From positions 302,325 through 366,324 of the forward strand of contig NW_025064900.1 of NCBI RefSeq assembly GCF_019112545.1: DNA of 64,000 bases, read 5' to 3'. The stretch's first letter is position 1; the number at the start of each line of letters is the position of its first letter. The translations under genes were made by a program, and so were the position numbers. This DNA comes from Guyanagaster necrorhizus. Lineage: Eukaryota; Basidiomycota; Agaricomycetes; Agaricales; Physalacriaceae. Shown here piece after piece: positions 10,752 through 22,861 of this stretch. The notes under the pieces are model-generated. The model did no database searches and was not told the DNA's origin. It saw only the letters and a list, made by a program, of their open reading frames with translations.

Positions 10752-12308
10752 GCCTACTGTATTTTCTCTTCTGATGCTTTATCATCAGTTTCTTTTTGCA
10801 TGTACTGTTGTATATTTCTCCAATCAAGCAGAGTGTCTCTCCCTACTTCTTTGCTGCTCTCCTCATCCCTAACCTCATCATCTGCTTTTTCCCTGCTGTT
10901 CTTGATGGGGAAGTTAATAGGCTGATCATAGATGCTCAGAGTGTCAGGTCTGATTGTTGCTAGGGAGCTGATCATGGTTCTAGCTAGATCCTGAGTCAGC
11001 TCAAGGAGGAGACTGCTCAGAAGATTGGCCAGTGCTGATCTTGATGTCTCTTTAGTGACCTCTGCATGCTCTTTGCTCCTCCAGTTTTTGGTGATACTGA
11101 TGGAAGTTTTGATAATATCAGGAATTGAGAAAGAGTGCTATGACTCTTCCATCCAGGAACCTTTGGAGCCTGTGGTCAGAGATGTGAGTGTTGAAGAGGA
11201 CTCAAAGTCCATAGGCATTGAGTATAGATTCAGTGTGAGAGAGGATAGTGTCAGTATTGGCAATACTGAAGGTTCTAGGGGTAGAGGGATAAGTCATCCT
11301 CTGAGTGGCTTTGCTGAGGGTGATGGCTTCAGCAGACCCTGTCCATGGGTCTGTTTCTGCTGGTGTACTGAGCTTCTGGAAGGGGGAGCTGATAGATTCT
11401 GTTCAGAGACTGTACCAGCTGGAGGCAGCTGAGTCTCAAGTGGCCACCTCAAGCTCATGCTAATGACATTGATACTGGATGTTATAGTGGGCTTCTTTAT
11501 ACTCATTCTGTTGTTGGACTTCTTCTGCCTCTGCCCAGGTGAAGTCTCTGTTGTCTTGCTTCCCTGCTGCTTGTATTTCTTCTTTGGTAAAGTCTGCTTT
11601 ATATCTCTGGAGCTTATTGGCAACCATTGGACCTTTGAACTCATATCTCCTTCTGGGCTCAAGGTCCCTGAAATAAAGGTCTCCATGCCAAGAGGAGGCT
11701 GAGCTTGTTTTGGGGATTGCATATAGAGAGTCATAGTCTGAGTTTGGAGATACATGTTGAGATTCTGAAGCCACCTGAGTGGCATCAAAGGAGTCCTGAG
11801 CATGATCTTCAATCCTGTGCTCTGGTGGGGTGATGGAAGAGTCAGAGGACAGCTTGTTGTCAAAAAAGTCATCAGGGAGATCCTGATCCTCTCAGTTCAG
11901 GACTGAAAGAAACCCCAGCAGAACTTATGGGTTTCTGAAACCTGTGGAGGGAGCATTGCTATTTCAGCTAGTTGTTCTTTGAGAGGAATATATGTGTCCT
12001 TCTTTTTGATCATTCTATGTATCTGAGCTGCTAGGCTGTGTTTCTGGTATGATTCTGATCTGGTGCTGGAAAGAGACTCAGGCAGAGAGAGAGATGTCAT
12101 AGAAGGGGAGGTTGGAGATGATATAGCATAAAATTTGTTGTATCTGCTGAAAAGCTTGATAGTGTCTGACTATCCAAGCAGCTACTGATTGGTGTACTTG
12201 ACAAAGTTGAATTATAGTGAAAAGCCCTAAGAGAGTTCCAATGATCAAAGCTAGAAGCTTGAAGAAGTCATCAGTGAGATTGAGGATTGCTGTGTTTGAT
12301 AGTGTCAT
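10752..12308 (-). pseudogene. Element C gag N-terminal region, truncated by element A
   Basis: Begins at an ATG 58 bp after the 5' LTR. The first 77 codons (12308-12078) are open and contain a hydrophobic stretch (L-L-A-L-I-I-G-T-L-L-G-L-F) followed by W-I-V-R-H-Y. The same frame, with stops, continues through S-L-Y-A-I-P at about 11715. A later segment at 10975-10754 (S-I-Y-D-Q-P) matches S-I-Y-D-L-P in element B. Element A is inserted at 10752, so capsid, nucleocapsid and pol of C lie outside the window or are lost. The hydrophobic segment is shared with elements B, D, E and F. Confidence 0.75.
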
Positions 12309-12351
12309 TCAGTTTCTCTCACACTATTATGCATAGGAAAAGAAAAGCATA

Positions 12352-12364
12352 AGCTTTGAGCTAA
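12352..12364 (-). promoter_or_regulatory. Element C primer-binding site (self-priming type)
   Basis: TTAGCTCAAAGCT on the minus strand, one base after the LTR, is the perfect reverse complement of AGCTTTGAGCTAA in the LTR (from 12532). That segment begins 34 nt after the TATA box at 12566. Confidence 0.75.
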
Positions 12365-12365
12365 T

Positions 12366-12823
12366 TGTTAAGCCCAAGTGATATATAACCTAAGACACAT
12401 AATAAACTGATGCTATATCATATTCATACAGTCATGTCTGAGTGCAGTATTTGTGTCTATATAGTATTGTGTTTTAAGGCCTTATAGTTAGCTCAAAGTA
12501 GAATAGTGAAGTATAAACTTTAGCTCAAAGCTGAGAATATACAGTAAGAGCTATCCTACTTATATACTAGTTGTCCACTAAGATATTAATACTACTGCTA
12601 ATTGTATCTGTTTGAGTCTTTGTGCTCCTTGTCTTTAAGCATCACTACTGTCCACAAAAGACTTGTTGTGTGTCATTGAGAGGTATCATCATGTTGAAAG
12701 ACAATAATGGACTTGGCTTGTTGTGATGACTAAGCCTGTCCCACAATTCTAAGTGCTGGCTTAGATGCTCTGACTAAGTGTAAATAGAGGTTAAGAGAAA
12801 GAAAAAATTAAAAAATCATAATA
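12366..12823 (-). repeat. Element C 5' LTR
   Basis: In plus orientation runs TGTTAAGCCC...TCATAATA (the end should be TAACA; C-to-T). Related in sequence to the LTRs of element B and to the solo LTR at 28277-28735. Confidence 0.85.
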
Positions 12824-13671
12824 AAAAAACACTTATCATAGAAAGACTGAAAAAAATATAAAACAAGCTCAACAAGGAACACTAAAAATCTGTGGATACA
12901 AGCCAACAGAATCAGCCTTATGGAAATCACTGAGACACAGAAATATTAATCACAACATGATATATATAATATATCTTCTATAGATGGTAATGAATGATAG
13001 TTATCAAATAGAAAAGAAATAGCTATATTTCTGGCTTCAATACAAAAAGTGAGAGTACTACTCACACTGTGACAACAGCCTAAAAGATTTAGTGCACATC
13101 ATGACATTATGTGAAACTTTTAAATAAAAAAAGTATAAAAACTCACTGGAAGATTATTATAAAATTACAAAATATCATAGCATCTTCTATTGATAGCTAA
13201 CATTCTATCATGCATTAACTATTTCCACTAGAACAAATATGAAATAGATAGCTAAAAAAGTCTGAAAAAGATTGAAATTAGATTGCTTAATGACATGCAA
13301 TGTTTTAGCAAAAAGGCTCAGAAAAGATTTAGTCTTGAGAACATGGTCTGATGCTATCTGTCATTATTTCATCTTCTAATGATCTTTCAATGCTTAGTAA
13401 GCTGACACTTATGAAATTCTGATGATTTCTAATGAATAGCATCTCTCAGCCATAGAGAAATCTTGCTGAAGCCACACAAAACTATAGATGATGCATACAT
13501 GACAACACTATGCTGTGTCTTACTTATTGTCTTATAACACAGCTGATATCAGCATGCTGACCACATAGAATAACTGTGCAACAGTGTGGTTTTAGTTAGA
13601 ATAACAGCAGCTCAAGTAACACTTACTGCAATAACTATATATTGAACAGATAATGGTGTGCCTACTACATC
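12824..13671. other. AT-rich stretch, no gene seen
   Basis: 848 bp between the LTRs of C and D. AT-rich with short stop-filled frames on both strands. I see no coding region, repeat match to the rest of the window, or RNA gene. Probably old flank into which C and D inserted. Confidence 0.5.
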
Positions 13672-14118
13672 TGTTATGATTTTTCTGCTTAGCTTATCTT
13701 ATCAAACACCTATCTAATCATGAGTGCTTACCCATTATCCAGTTGGACTGATAATCATGTCTATAGTGTATGGCCTACACTATTGTACTGCAAACTTATA
13801 ATGGATACTTCAACAATGCATGCATTTTATTATTTCATGCACCTATAACACATTCTTTAGTTCCAACTCACAGATAGACACAATAGAAAAGGCTATATTT
13901 ATCTCAAGCTAAAACCATATATAAGTAGAATAGCTCTCACTGTAGTAGACTCAGCTTCAAGCTAAAGTTTATTCTATACCACTCACTCTCAAGCCTATTT
14001 GCAATGTCTTGACCTTCACAATGAGCAGAATAATGTAGATGGATCCAGTGCAACTGTATGAATGTGATACAGCACTGGTTTATCATAAGTTTCACTCATA
14101 TGATGTTTGGATCTAACA
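13672..14118 (+). repeat. Element D 5' LTR
   Basis: Runs TGTTATGATTTTTC...GATCTAACA, 447 bp. TATA box TATATAAG at 13918; predicted transcript start AGCTTCAAGC at 13953. Aligns with 40875-40958 plus 43171-43538. Confidence 0.9.
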
Positions 14119-14119
14119 A

Positions 14120-14132
14120 TTAGCTTGAAGCT
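14120..14132 (+). promoter_or_regulatory. Element D primer-binding site (self-priming type)
   Basis: TTAGCTTGAAGCT, one base after the LTR, is the perfect reverse complement of AGCTTCAAGCTAA at 13953-13965 in the LTR. Confidence 0.75.
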
Positions 14133-14133
14133 T

Positions 14134-15138
14134 TAACATCCTTTTCTCAGCTATTGCTGAGAGAATCATATAGAATCTGCCCTATACTTCACTATTACAG
14201 TCTTTCTATCTGCCTTCATAGCAACTCCATTATTTGCCTACATCTCTTACATCTACAGATGAGAAATCCACAACTAGTATCACCAACTACTGGCCTGCTG
14301 GATCACTAATAAACAAAGAATCCACCTTCCACAAATCCATCCATGCCAATACCAGATCATTAGCAGATATGAGTTTGAAACATCTAGACTCACAATTCAT
14401 CTTTTCTGCCAGGTCTAAGAGATCCACCTTTCAGATCAGCAGAAAGTTTCACTTTCTGCAGAAGATACAGAAATTAGTATCATGTCAGCACAAAAGGCAG
14501 AGACATTCTCTAAAGAGAGTATGATGAAGAAATATTATTGGTTGGGATCCCCACTATAGATCCTGATGACCAATAACCAAGCATGGCTGAACACTGCCAG
14601 CCTGAGAGCTCCTCAGCCCCACATACATCCAACAGCTCTTCTGAGCATACCAGTAGCCTCATCATCATCACTTTTGATGATGAGAAACTCTTATATCCAC
14701 AATCTTGCAGAACTCCTTTTTTTCAAAGAGAAAGGTTCTCTTTAAACAATTCAAACTCTGATTCCTTTATTATCATCAACTGAGGCAATAGTGAAAACTC
14801 CCACAGACCAGTACTATGATGAGTATCTAGTGAGAAGCAAACTCCTCCTCCTTCCTACTCACTCTCTCAAAATAATAGGCCCCTTCTCACTAACACTGCC
14901 AGATTTGCTGGAGAAGCCCTATGAGCTGTATGAGCCACAGCTACTCATTATTAAGCTGTCTCTCAAAAACAATGAATCTGAAACCAGCTGGAGGCTTGCT
15001 GATGATGAAAGCTCAAGCTGAAACAAGAACTCAGAATATATTCTGAACTGAAATAAGAATTTGACAGACATGCCAATAACAATGTATTATGATCCAGAAC
15101 CCCCATCTGAACTCCTATACTCTATACCTTCTATCAAC
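14134..15138 (+). pseudogene. Element D gag N-terminal region with hydrophobic segment
   Basis: The frame starting near 14164 gives a hydrophobic run (F-T-I-T-V-F-L-S-A-F-I-A-T-P-L-F-A-Y-I-S-Y) followed by a segment that lines up with element F (Y-V-S-Y-V-Y-Q-W-E-I-I-H). The initiator looks mutated, since ATA lies where ATG is expected. The remainder is Ser/His-rich with stops and ends where element B inserted. The same frame, corrected for B's insertion, is the zinc-knuckle frame downstream, so in D hydrophobic segment and capsid are in register. Confidence 0.65.
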
Positions 15139-15602
15139 TGTTACAATTTTCCTTTCTTTTCTTTGGACTAACTCCTATTTATGCTTAGTCAGGGCACTAG
15201 AATAAGCACTTGAGACTGTGGGATAAGGCTTAGTCATTACAACTAGCCAAATCTATCATTGTCTTTCAATGCAATGATGTTGCCTGACAATACATAATCA
15301 ACCTTTTATATATAGTAGTAACACTCAAGGATAATGGGCACTAAGACAAAGACACACACAATAAGTATATAGTATTATTAGCAAGTCTTGTATAGTATTT
15401 AAAGAACTCGCTCTTGCTGGTAAATCTCCAGCTTCAAGCTAAAGTTTATTCTATCTCATTCTACTCTTGAGCTAGTCACACAAAGCCTTGAAGCACAGAG
15501 AGTCAGCATTAGTACATATAGTGAACCCTGATAGAAGGCTCAAACATGAAGCCACATTAGTTTATCATATGCTTGCTGATCACATGTGGCTTGAGCCTAA
15601 CA
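15139..15602 (+). repeat. Element B 5' LTR
   Basis: TGTTACAATTTT...GAGCCTAACA, 464 bp. TATA box TATTTAAAG at 15396; predicted transcript start AGCTTCAAGC at 15430, exactly 34 nt downstream. Confidence 0.9.
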
Positions 15603-15603
15603 A

Positions 15604-15616
15604 TTAGCTTAAAGCT
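15604..15616 (+). promoter_or_regulatory. Element B primer-binding site (self-priming type)
   Basis: TTAGCTTAAAGCT pairs with 12 of 13 bases of AGCTTCAAGCTAA at 15430-15442. The single mismatch is a transition at the position that appears to have been a CpG in the ancestor. Confidence 0.7.
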
Positions 15617-15657
15617 TTGCCTTCTCTTTCTCAAGCCCAATTGTGCTGAGAAACCAA

Positions 15658-17850
15658 ATGTCACTCATCACTACCACTGACCTAAACCACAACTTCTTTG
15701 AATTGATAGCTTCCATTGTTGGAATGCTACTAGGACTTCTAGCTATCATTACTTTTTGCTGTGGATGACAATCAGTAACTGCTTAGATAGTCAGACACTA
15801 TCAAGCATTCCAACAGATCTGCACCATCCTCCAAAACATAACCTCAGACTTACCATTCCATGACATCTCTGCCTCCATTCAAACATTCTTCCAGCTATAA
15901 GGATGATCCATACCAGAAACTGAGCATGGCGATCCACCTTCAGAGAGTCTTCAGAAAGAAGAAGGACCTCGATATCCTCCTCGATGACCCAGCAGAAACC
16001 ACAATTCTGCTCTCACAGGATTCTAAAACTCTTAGACAACAAACATCATCCAGGAGCTTGAAGAGATCTCTAGTGATATTCTTTCGAATGCCCCTGCTCT
16101 CAGTCATTTCACCTCTCCAAATGTCCCAGGGATTGGAAACTATGCTCAGGACTCTCTTGATGCCACTTGAGTGGCTTCAAAACCTCAGATAACCTCCAAC
16201 TCCCCCCATCATTCTCTCTATGCTACCCCTGAGTCAAGCTTATTCATCAGCAGATTAGAGCTTGATGACCCCCATGGAAGAACTGTCCATCAGGATTTCA
16301 CAAATGTGAAGCTTGCTATCATTGCAGCAGAGGATCCCTAGAACCATCTCCATGTCGGGAGCCAGCCAGAGGCAGAGACAGCTAGTGCAAGGGGAAGAAT
16401 TGTCTGAGACAGGATTATATGATGAATTTTCCCAGACTGGGACTTTAGGGTCCCCTTTGACTATAATGACATAGTACAGCAGCAGTAGCAGAATCAAGCC
16501 TAGCAAGCAGAGGTCAAGCAAGCTCAGGAAGAGCTTGCCAAATATATGCAGATAGAAGCATAGTAAGAGTATGAAGAAGCCAGATACAATCATCAAAGAC
16601 GATGATGAGAATGACAAGAAGAGGCCATCAGATTGGGGTCAGCCTTTCTTAGTCACTATAGCCTCTAAACTGACTCCTTGGGACCCCCCTTCAGAGAGCC
16701 CAATTCAGAAACTGATCCATGAGCAGGATCAGACAGCACTGTCACTAGAAATGAAGCCATTAGAAGAAGCCAAGTCATGAGGGACAGTGATCATCTCCCT
16801 TCTCTCTAGTATTCTGTCAGAACCGATACCATTTCTTCTGATGCCAACTCTTTCCTCAGAGCCTATAGGCTCTGGGTACCTGACAATGCCTATGTCTCTG
16901 ACCAAGCCTTCTGCCGATTCCTGAAAAGCAGAGTCATCCACCAGTTTCTTGATCCTGAATTCCAATGAAACTTCAGTCTCTATAGCTGAGAACTGGAGGA
17001 GAAAAGAGTGCATGATGGGACCCGATACAGCCAGCTCCGAAATTCTCTCATCCAGCACACAACTTCTGGACCTGATCCAAGTACTGCCAGGCCCAGCACC
17101 AGGACCAACAATGGGCTCCCTGGTGACCCTCAGGCCAGCCATCCCATCTATTTATGATCTGCCTGTCAGTTCTCTCCTCAAGGAAGAGGATAGCAGAGAT
17201 GAGGGAGATGAGGAGGACAGTGAAGGTCTCTTCAGACTTGAGCAATTTATAGAATATGCTACCAAAGAAACCAATAAAGAAGTATTAAGGAAAGAAATAG
17301 AATGAGAAAAAGGAAAGGAATATCAAGGACTATATGAGCAGGGGATACTCTTTTTATAGAGAGATGCTCACTGGCAGGCCATGCTCTTGGGACTAATGTA
17401 TAAAAATGCAGATGGTACTGAAAAAAGAGATATTCTACAGTATGCTGTGACAAAGTACATCTGGAAGGAATATGGCCAATAGTATCCAGAAGACCCTCTC
17501 AAGTCAATACCCCTATATCAAACCAAAACCCAGCTGAAGCCAATGCCAAGATCCCCACCCATCCTGCCAAAATAAGCTATCTACATGGCACCATCCATCT
17601 GCAGCTGGATCAAAACATCAGACCCATCAATCTAAAGTATAGCAACTCGGTTTATCAGAACCCAATATCAGCCAAGTTCTCTAACACTGTGGCACAAGAG
17701 ATTCCAGAACCCTTGGATGAACAAAGGCAGTCAGCTTCTCAGGGGACAACTGCCTCCCAATGAAGCAGAGACAAGTGGATCAGAAAAGGCCCCCAGTATG
17801 AGACAACACTGAGGCAGTCCATCTAGGGTTCACCATATGAGATGAGGTAA
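15658..17850 (+). pseudogene. Element B gag N-terminal region with hydrophobic segment
   Basis: ATG at 15658, 55 bp after the LTR. The first codons give a hydrophobic segment (L-I-A-S-I-V-G-M-L-L-G-L-L-A-I-I) and then V-R-H-Y-Q-A-F-Q-Q-I, matching element C at the same place. Further homology in the same frame includes A-Q-D-S-L-D-A-T near 16150 and S-L-Y-A-T-P near 16225. A later segment at about 17140-17300 (S-I-Y-D-L-P, then E-E-D-S) matches element C in another frame. The region is long for a fungal gag N-terminus. Function beyond structural Gag is unknown; the hydrophobic segment suggests membrane association (inference). Confidence 0.65.
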
Positions 17851-18920
17851 TTGTCTAAAAAGAGAATAGACCTAAAGGGAGCCTGGTCACCAATGATCAC
17901 TCTCTTCACTCATTTCCAGGACCATCCACCACATAGGATTGACTCCCATTTGACCAATGGCCCAATCTCATGGGGTCTTTACCAGAAAATATGGCCATCC
18001 TTCAATATTAGCCTGATCTGCTTTAAAAGCTCTACCCCTTCAAAGGGACATCAGATGATATTGACTGATTTCTGATCAACTGCAAATAATATTTTGAGGT
18101 CTATATTGAATATCTCAGGACTGATATGAACAAGGTAGTTTTTGCCATCTTCTACCTCAAAGAGAAGGCTAAAATCTGATGGATTCTAATTTCTTTGAAC
18201 TTCTGATCATTGACTTGGGAGCACTACCAATACCTCTTATGGCCAGTATTTAAACAAATGCTGAATGACAAATTCATTGATCCAGCAGTGTAAGAAGTGC
18301 ACAAATAGAAGATCAAAGAATATAAGATGAGAGATAAAGCTATCATGGACTATTTCAATGAGTTAGAGCACCTTGTGAAACTTGCTGGAATTCAGAATGA
18401 CATAGCAGATGATGAGCATATGGTTGAGACCCTCAAGAAGAGTGTCCTCTCTTTGTACATCACAATGATTTTGGCAATTAGCATCAAAGCACTGATGCCA
18501 GTTGGATATGACAAATGGAAGAAGCAGATCATCAAGATGTACAAAGAGTGACAAAGGCAGAAAGTGGAGTCATCAACCCTCTAAGACTACATCAAGAAAC
18601 TGACCCTGCCAACTCTAAACAAGCCAGAGCAAACTGCCAGAAAATCATTGGGACATCTGATGACCTCCTTCTATGGAAGCCAAAAAACTGAGACAGGAAT
18701 GACCTATATGAGGACTGGGAAGCCAATAGACATCAACTGAATAAAGAAGGAAGGTAAATGCTTCAACTGTGGCCAAAAGAGGCAGATGGCCAAAGATTGC
18801 CTGAAGAAGAAGTGAACACAGAAAGACATTCAGACACAGATTGCTGAGTTACAAAAAGAAGATGAGGAACTCGGTAAAGAAACCAAGATGGAAGAGGTAA
18901 AAGACAAGGCCAGCCAGTGA
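17851..18920 (+). pseudogene. Element B gag capsid and nucleocapsid
   Basis: Capsid-like sequence ends with an open piece at 18327-18551 (Y-F-N-E-L-E-H-L-V-K-L-A-G). The nucleocapsid at 18759-18800 reads C-F-N-C-G-Q-K-R-Q-M-A-K-D-C, a CX2CX4HX4C knuckle whose His is Gln. The frame closes at TGA 18918-18920. The pol frame opens at -1 relative to this stop (GTG overlapping the stop by two bases), as in D, E and F. Confidence 0.75.
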
Positions 18921-21300
18921 ACAGTTCCACTGAGTTGGCTCAGAAATATGGTGTGCCTCCAACAGCTGCTGGTCAGACTGATAGCTCCTCTATAGTTACA
19001 ACTATATATAAAGTGCATTCAAATATACCTGCTATTATTCCACACATCTAAGAACTACAAAAAAGCCAGAAAACTCAAGCACCTCTAGGCTGAACAAGAG
19101 CAGAGGGCCTCAAACCTTGGCTCAAGCTATTTGACACCAAATGAACTTGAAGAGCCATCAGAGATGCCAAAGATGAAGCAGCAGCAAAAGCCATGCTTAG
19201 AAACTGGGTTTATCAAACTTGAGCCAAAGAAGTAATTGACAAAATAGTGAAAGAGATAAAGAAAGCCAAATGATGCCAAGCCCTGGAATAGCTTGATGAA
19301 CTCCACAGACCATGAAAATTCATTTGACAGTCCAAAATGCCTGGGCAAGATCTGCTCACTAAAGCTCAAATCAAGACCCTTACATCCTGATCAATTCATG
19401 CAGTAACCATCTTAATTGATAGTGGTTGCACTGGGAGCTCAATTAATCATGCTTTTGTCAATAAGCACCAACTTCTGACAAGAGCTATGGCAGCACCAAT
19501 TCCAGTATATAATGCTGATAGGACCAAAAACCAGGCTGGTTTGATTACTGAGTTTGTAGAGCTTTGACTCATGATCAGTGATCACTCTGAATGAATTGAT
19601 CTTGCAGTCATGGACCTTGGAACTAAGGAAGTCTTCCTTGGCCATGACTGGCTGATGCACCACAATCCATTAATCAATTTGAAGACTGGGCAAGTCACAT
19701 TTACAAGATGCTGGTGTTAAAAAATTCCATTTGAATTGCCTGACAAGGACCTGGAAGATCAGTGGGATGAAGAGATGGAGGATGGGGAAATCATCCTCGC
19801 TATCAGTCTCCAGCATGAAATACACATCCACACTATTCACCATGCCAATAATCTGGCTGCTAAAGCCAATGAACAGAGGGAGGAAAAAACCTTCAAAGAA
19901 ATGATGCTAGAATAGACATATGACTTCAAGGACTTATTTAAAAAGGAAAGCTTTGATGAACTACCAGAACCAAAACCATGGAACCATGCCATCAAACTAA
20001 TCCTGAATACCAATGCTAACTTGGATTGCAAAACCTATTCTCTCAGCAATAACAAACAACAAGAACTTGACAAGTTTCTGGACAAAAACCTATCCAGTGG
20101 ACGAATCCAACCATCAAAGTCCTCTATAGCATCACTATTTTTTTTTGTCAAGAAAAAGAATAGCAAACTCTGGCTGGTCCAGGATTATCAAAAGCTTAAT
20201 GAGATGATGATCAAGAATCATTATCCCCTTCTATTGATCTTAGAGCTAATGGACAAGCTCCAAGGGGCTAAATACTACACCAAACTCAATGTCCAGTAGA
20301 GATACAACAATATCTGCATCAAAGAGGGAGATGAATGGAAGGCTATATTCAGAATGAATTGAGGACTGTTCAAGCCAACAGTCATGTTCTTTGGGCTCAC
20401 CAATTCTTCAGCAACATTCTAGTAGATGATAAATGATATATTCAAAGACCTCATTGCCACTGAGAAGATCACCATTTATCTTAACAATATTCTGATTATG
20501 TCAAAAATGAAGAGAGAGCACAGGAAGCTGATACAACAAGTATTAGCCTTGATGAGAAAACACAAACTGTTCCTCAAAGCAGAGAAGTGTGAATTCAAGA
20601 TACTCGAGACTGAGTATCTTGGAGTTATTATTAGTGAAGAGAGCATCTGCATGGATCCCATCAAGATGGCAGAGGTGACAGAATGGCTGGAACCAACCAA
20701 GAAAAAGGAGTTACAATCATTTCTTGAATTCACAAATTTCTATCAATGCTTCATTCAGGACTACAGCAAAGTTGTCTGGCCAACGATCTAATTGACTGAC
20801 AACACCCCTTGGACTTAAGGGCTCTCCTAACAAATGGCCTTTAATGATCTGAAGCAACAACTAGCTGAGGATGTCATGCTCACCATCCTCACTCAAGAAG
20901 AGAGATTTCAGGTTAAAGCTGATTCCAGTGAGGGAGCCATTGGAGCAGTACTCTCACAAGAACAGGACAAGAGATGGCATCCTGTTGCATTCTTATCCAA
21001 GACACTCACAATCACTGAACACAATTATGAGATCTATGACAAGGAACTCCTTACCTCATGATCACCCTTGAAGAATGGTGACATTACCTGGTTGGAGCTG
21101 CAGAGATTTTTGAGATCTGAACAGATCACCAAAATCTCTGATACTTTCGACAACCTCAGAAACTGAATTGCCAACAAGCTAGATAGGTCACAGAACTCAG
21201 CCAGTATCAATATATCCTTCATCACAAAGCAGGGACTGCTAACAAGAAAGCCAACCTGCTTAGCTGAAGGGTAGATCATGACCAAGAGGGAACTGACAAC
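18917..21300 (+). pseudogene. Element B protease, reverse transcriptase, RNase H
   Basis: In the -1 frame the protease signature I-D-S-G-C-T-G-S-S is at about 19415-19441. RT is open at 20021-20299 and 20426-20791, with F-F-V-K-K-K-N-S-K at about 20140. The catalytic box at 20477-20488 reads Y-L-N-N in place of Y-L-D-D, so both aspartates are lost to G-to-A changes and the enzyme would be dead. RNase H at 20834-21061 has K-A-D-S-S-E-G-A and Y-D-K-E-L-L. Confidence 0.88.
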
Positions 21301-21329
21301 AAGAAAGTAACATTACTATGCCCTGAACA

Positions 21330-22800
21330 TTTCAGAGCCATGATAATGCCAACAGAAGAAGACATTCATGAGCACATCAAGAGTGTGACCCATGACAACC
21401 ACAAATGGGACCAATGAGTGGCTCTATCCCTTAATCACGAATGCAGAATGATGAAGGAAGGAGGATTAATCCACTATGATGGATGAATTTATGTTCCTCA
21501 AGATCAAGGATTGTGCAGTGAGATCATCACTACTTGCCATAATCACACTACTGCTGGTCACTCTGGCATTGCTAAAACCAAGGAGCTGGTATTATAGAAA
21601 TACTGGTAACCCAAAATGAGAAATAATATTACTGTATATGTCAAGGCATGTGAAGTTTGCCAATGGGACAAGTCATCGACACAGGCCCAAGCTGCACTGC
21701 TCTACCTGAACAAAGTTCCATTGTCACCATAGACCTATATTTCTGTCAACATGATCACTGGACTACTGGACTGCAATAGCTATGATGCCATCATCATCAT
21801 AGTTGATTGATTCTCAAAAGCAATTATTTTGATCATCTGCTCAATAGAGCTGACTTCTGAAGGATGAGCAAAAATCCTATGAGATGAGGTCTATGCCAAG
21901 TATAGCATACTATAAGTGGTTATCTCAGACAGGAGACCACAGTTTGTCTCTAAGTTTCTGGATGACCTTTATCATCTCCTAAACATCAAGTGCAATGCAT
22001 CAACCATCTATCACCTTCAAACTGATCGACAAACAGAGCAGGTGAACCAAGAAGTCAAAAAGTATCTCTGTTTATTCATCAACTATCAACAAGATGATTG
22101 GATGGAATGGCTTGCTCTCACTGCCTTTTAACACAATAACCAGATACACTCAGCAACAGGGAAAACACCATTCTTTGTTAATCATAAATAACACCCAAAT
22201 GTCACACAGACAGAACAACACTGAACCATCATGCCCATGTCCACAGACTTTGCCACTACAATGGCAAAAATCCACACAGAAACTAAGGCTGCCACAACTA
22301 TGAAACTCCAATATGATAAACATCAACAGTGGGCCCATGATTACTCTATTAATGATAAAGTATAGCTGAACACCACTAACCTTCATTTACCATGTCCCAA
22401 ACACAAATTGGTGGACAAACACACTGGCCCTTTCCTGATAATCTCAAAGGTCAGAGCAAGCACATACAAACTCCAACTACCACCCACCTGAAAAATTCAT
22501 GATGTCTTTAACAAGACATTGTTAACCCCCTATATTGCTCCAGTATTTTCTAACCAAGAATGACCTCCATCTCCACCTCCAGACCTTATCAACAATGAGG
22601 AACGCTATGAAATCGACCAGGTCTTAAACCATAAATTATGAAAAATCAGAGCAAAGAGAGGTGGAATGACAATGACAGTTGACTATCTGGTTAGCTGAAA
22701 GGGATATGGATCAGAATCCAATCAGTGGATAAATGAGAAACTCATGAATGCCGACAATGCAATACAAGACTACAAATTATCCCTAAATTAAGCTATTGGG
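21330..22800 (+). pseudogene. Element B integrase and chromodomain
   Basis: The integrase zinc finger at about 21535-21670 shows C-H-N-H, A-G-H-S-G and C-E-V-C. The core at 21730-22131 includes M-I-T-G-L-L-D, V-I-S-D-R-R-P-Q-F and the N-Y-Q-Q-D-D-W segment. The chromodomain at about 22605-22780 reads Y-E-I-D-Q-V-L-N-H-K, then V-D-Y-L-V-S, then K-G-Y-G-S-E-S-N-Q-W-I. Several stops are present. Confidence 0.88.
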
Positions 22801-22824
22801 ATGATAGTCTTAAAGAGAGGGTAA

Positions 22825-22861
22825 TATTATGATTTTCCTTTCTTTCCTTTGGACTAACTGC
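22825..22861 (+). repeat. Element B 3' LTR, first 37 bp
   Basis: TATTATGATTTTCC... aligns with the start of the 5' LTR at 15139 and is interrupted by X2 after 37 bp. The last four bases, CTGC (22858-22861), are the left target duplication of X2. Confidence 0.88.

Noticed and set aside
11025..11702. Plus-strand frames of 135 and 81 codons
   Set aside because: Antisense to element C's gag, which matches element B in the same order.
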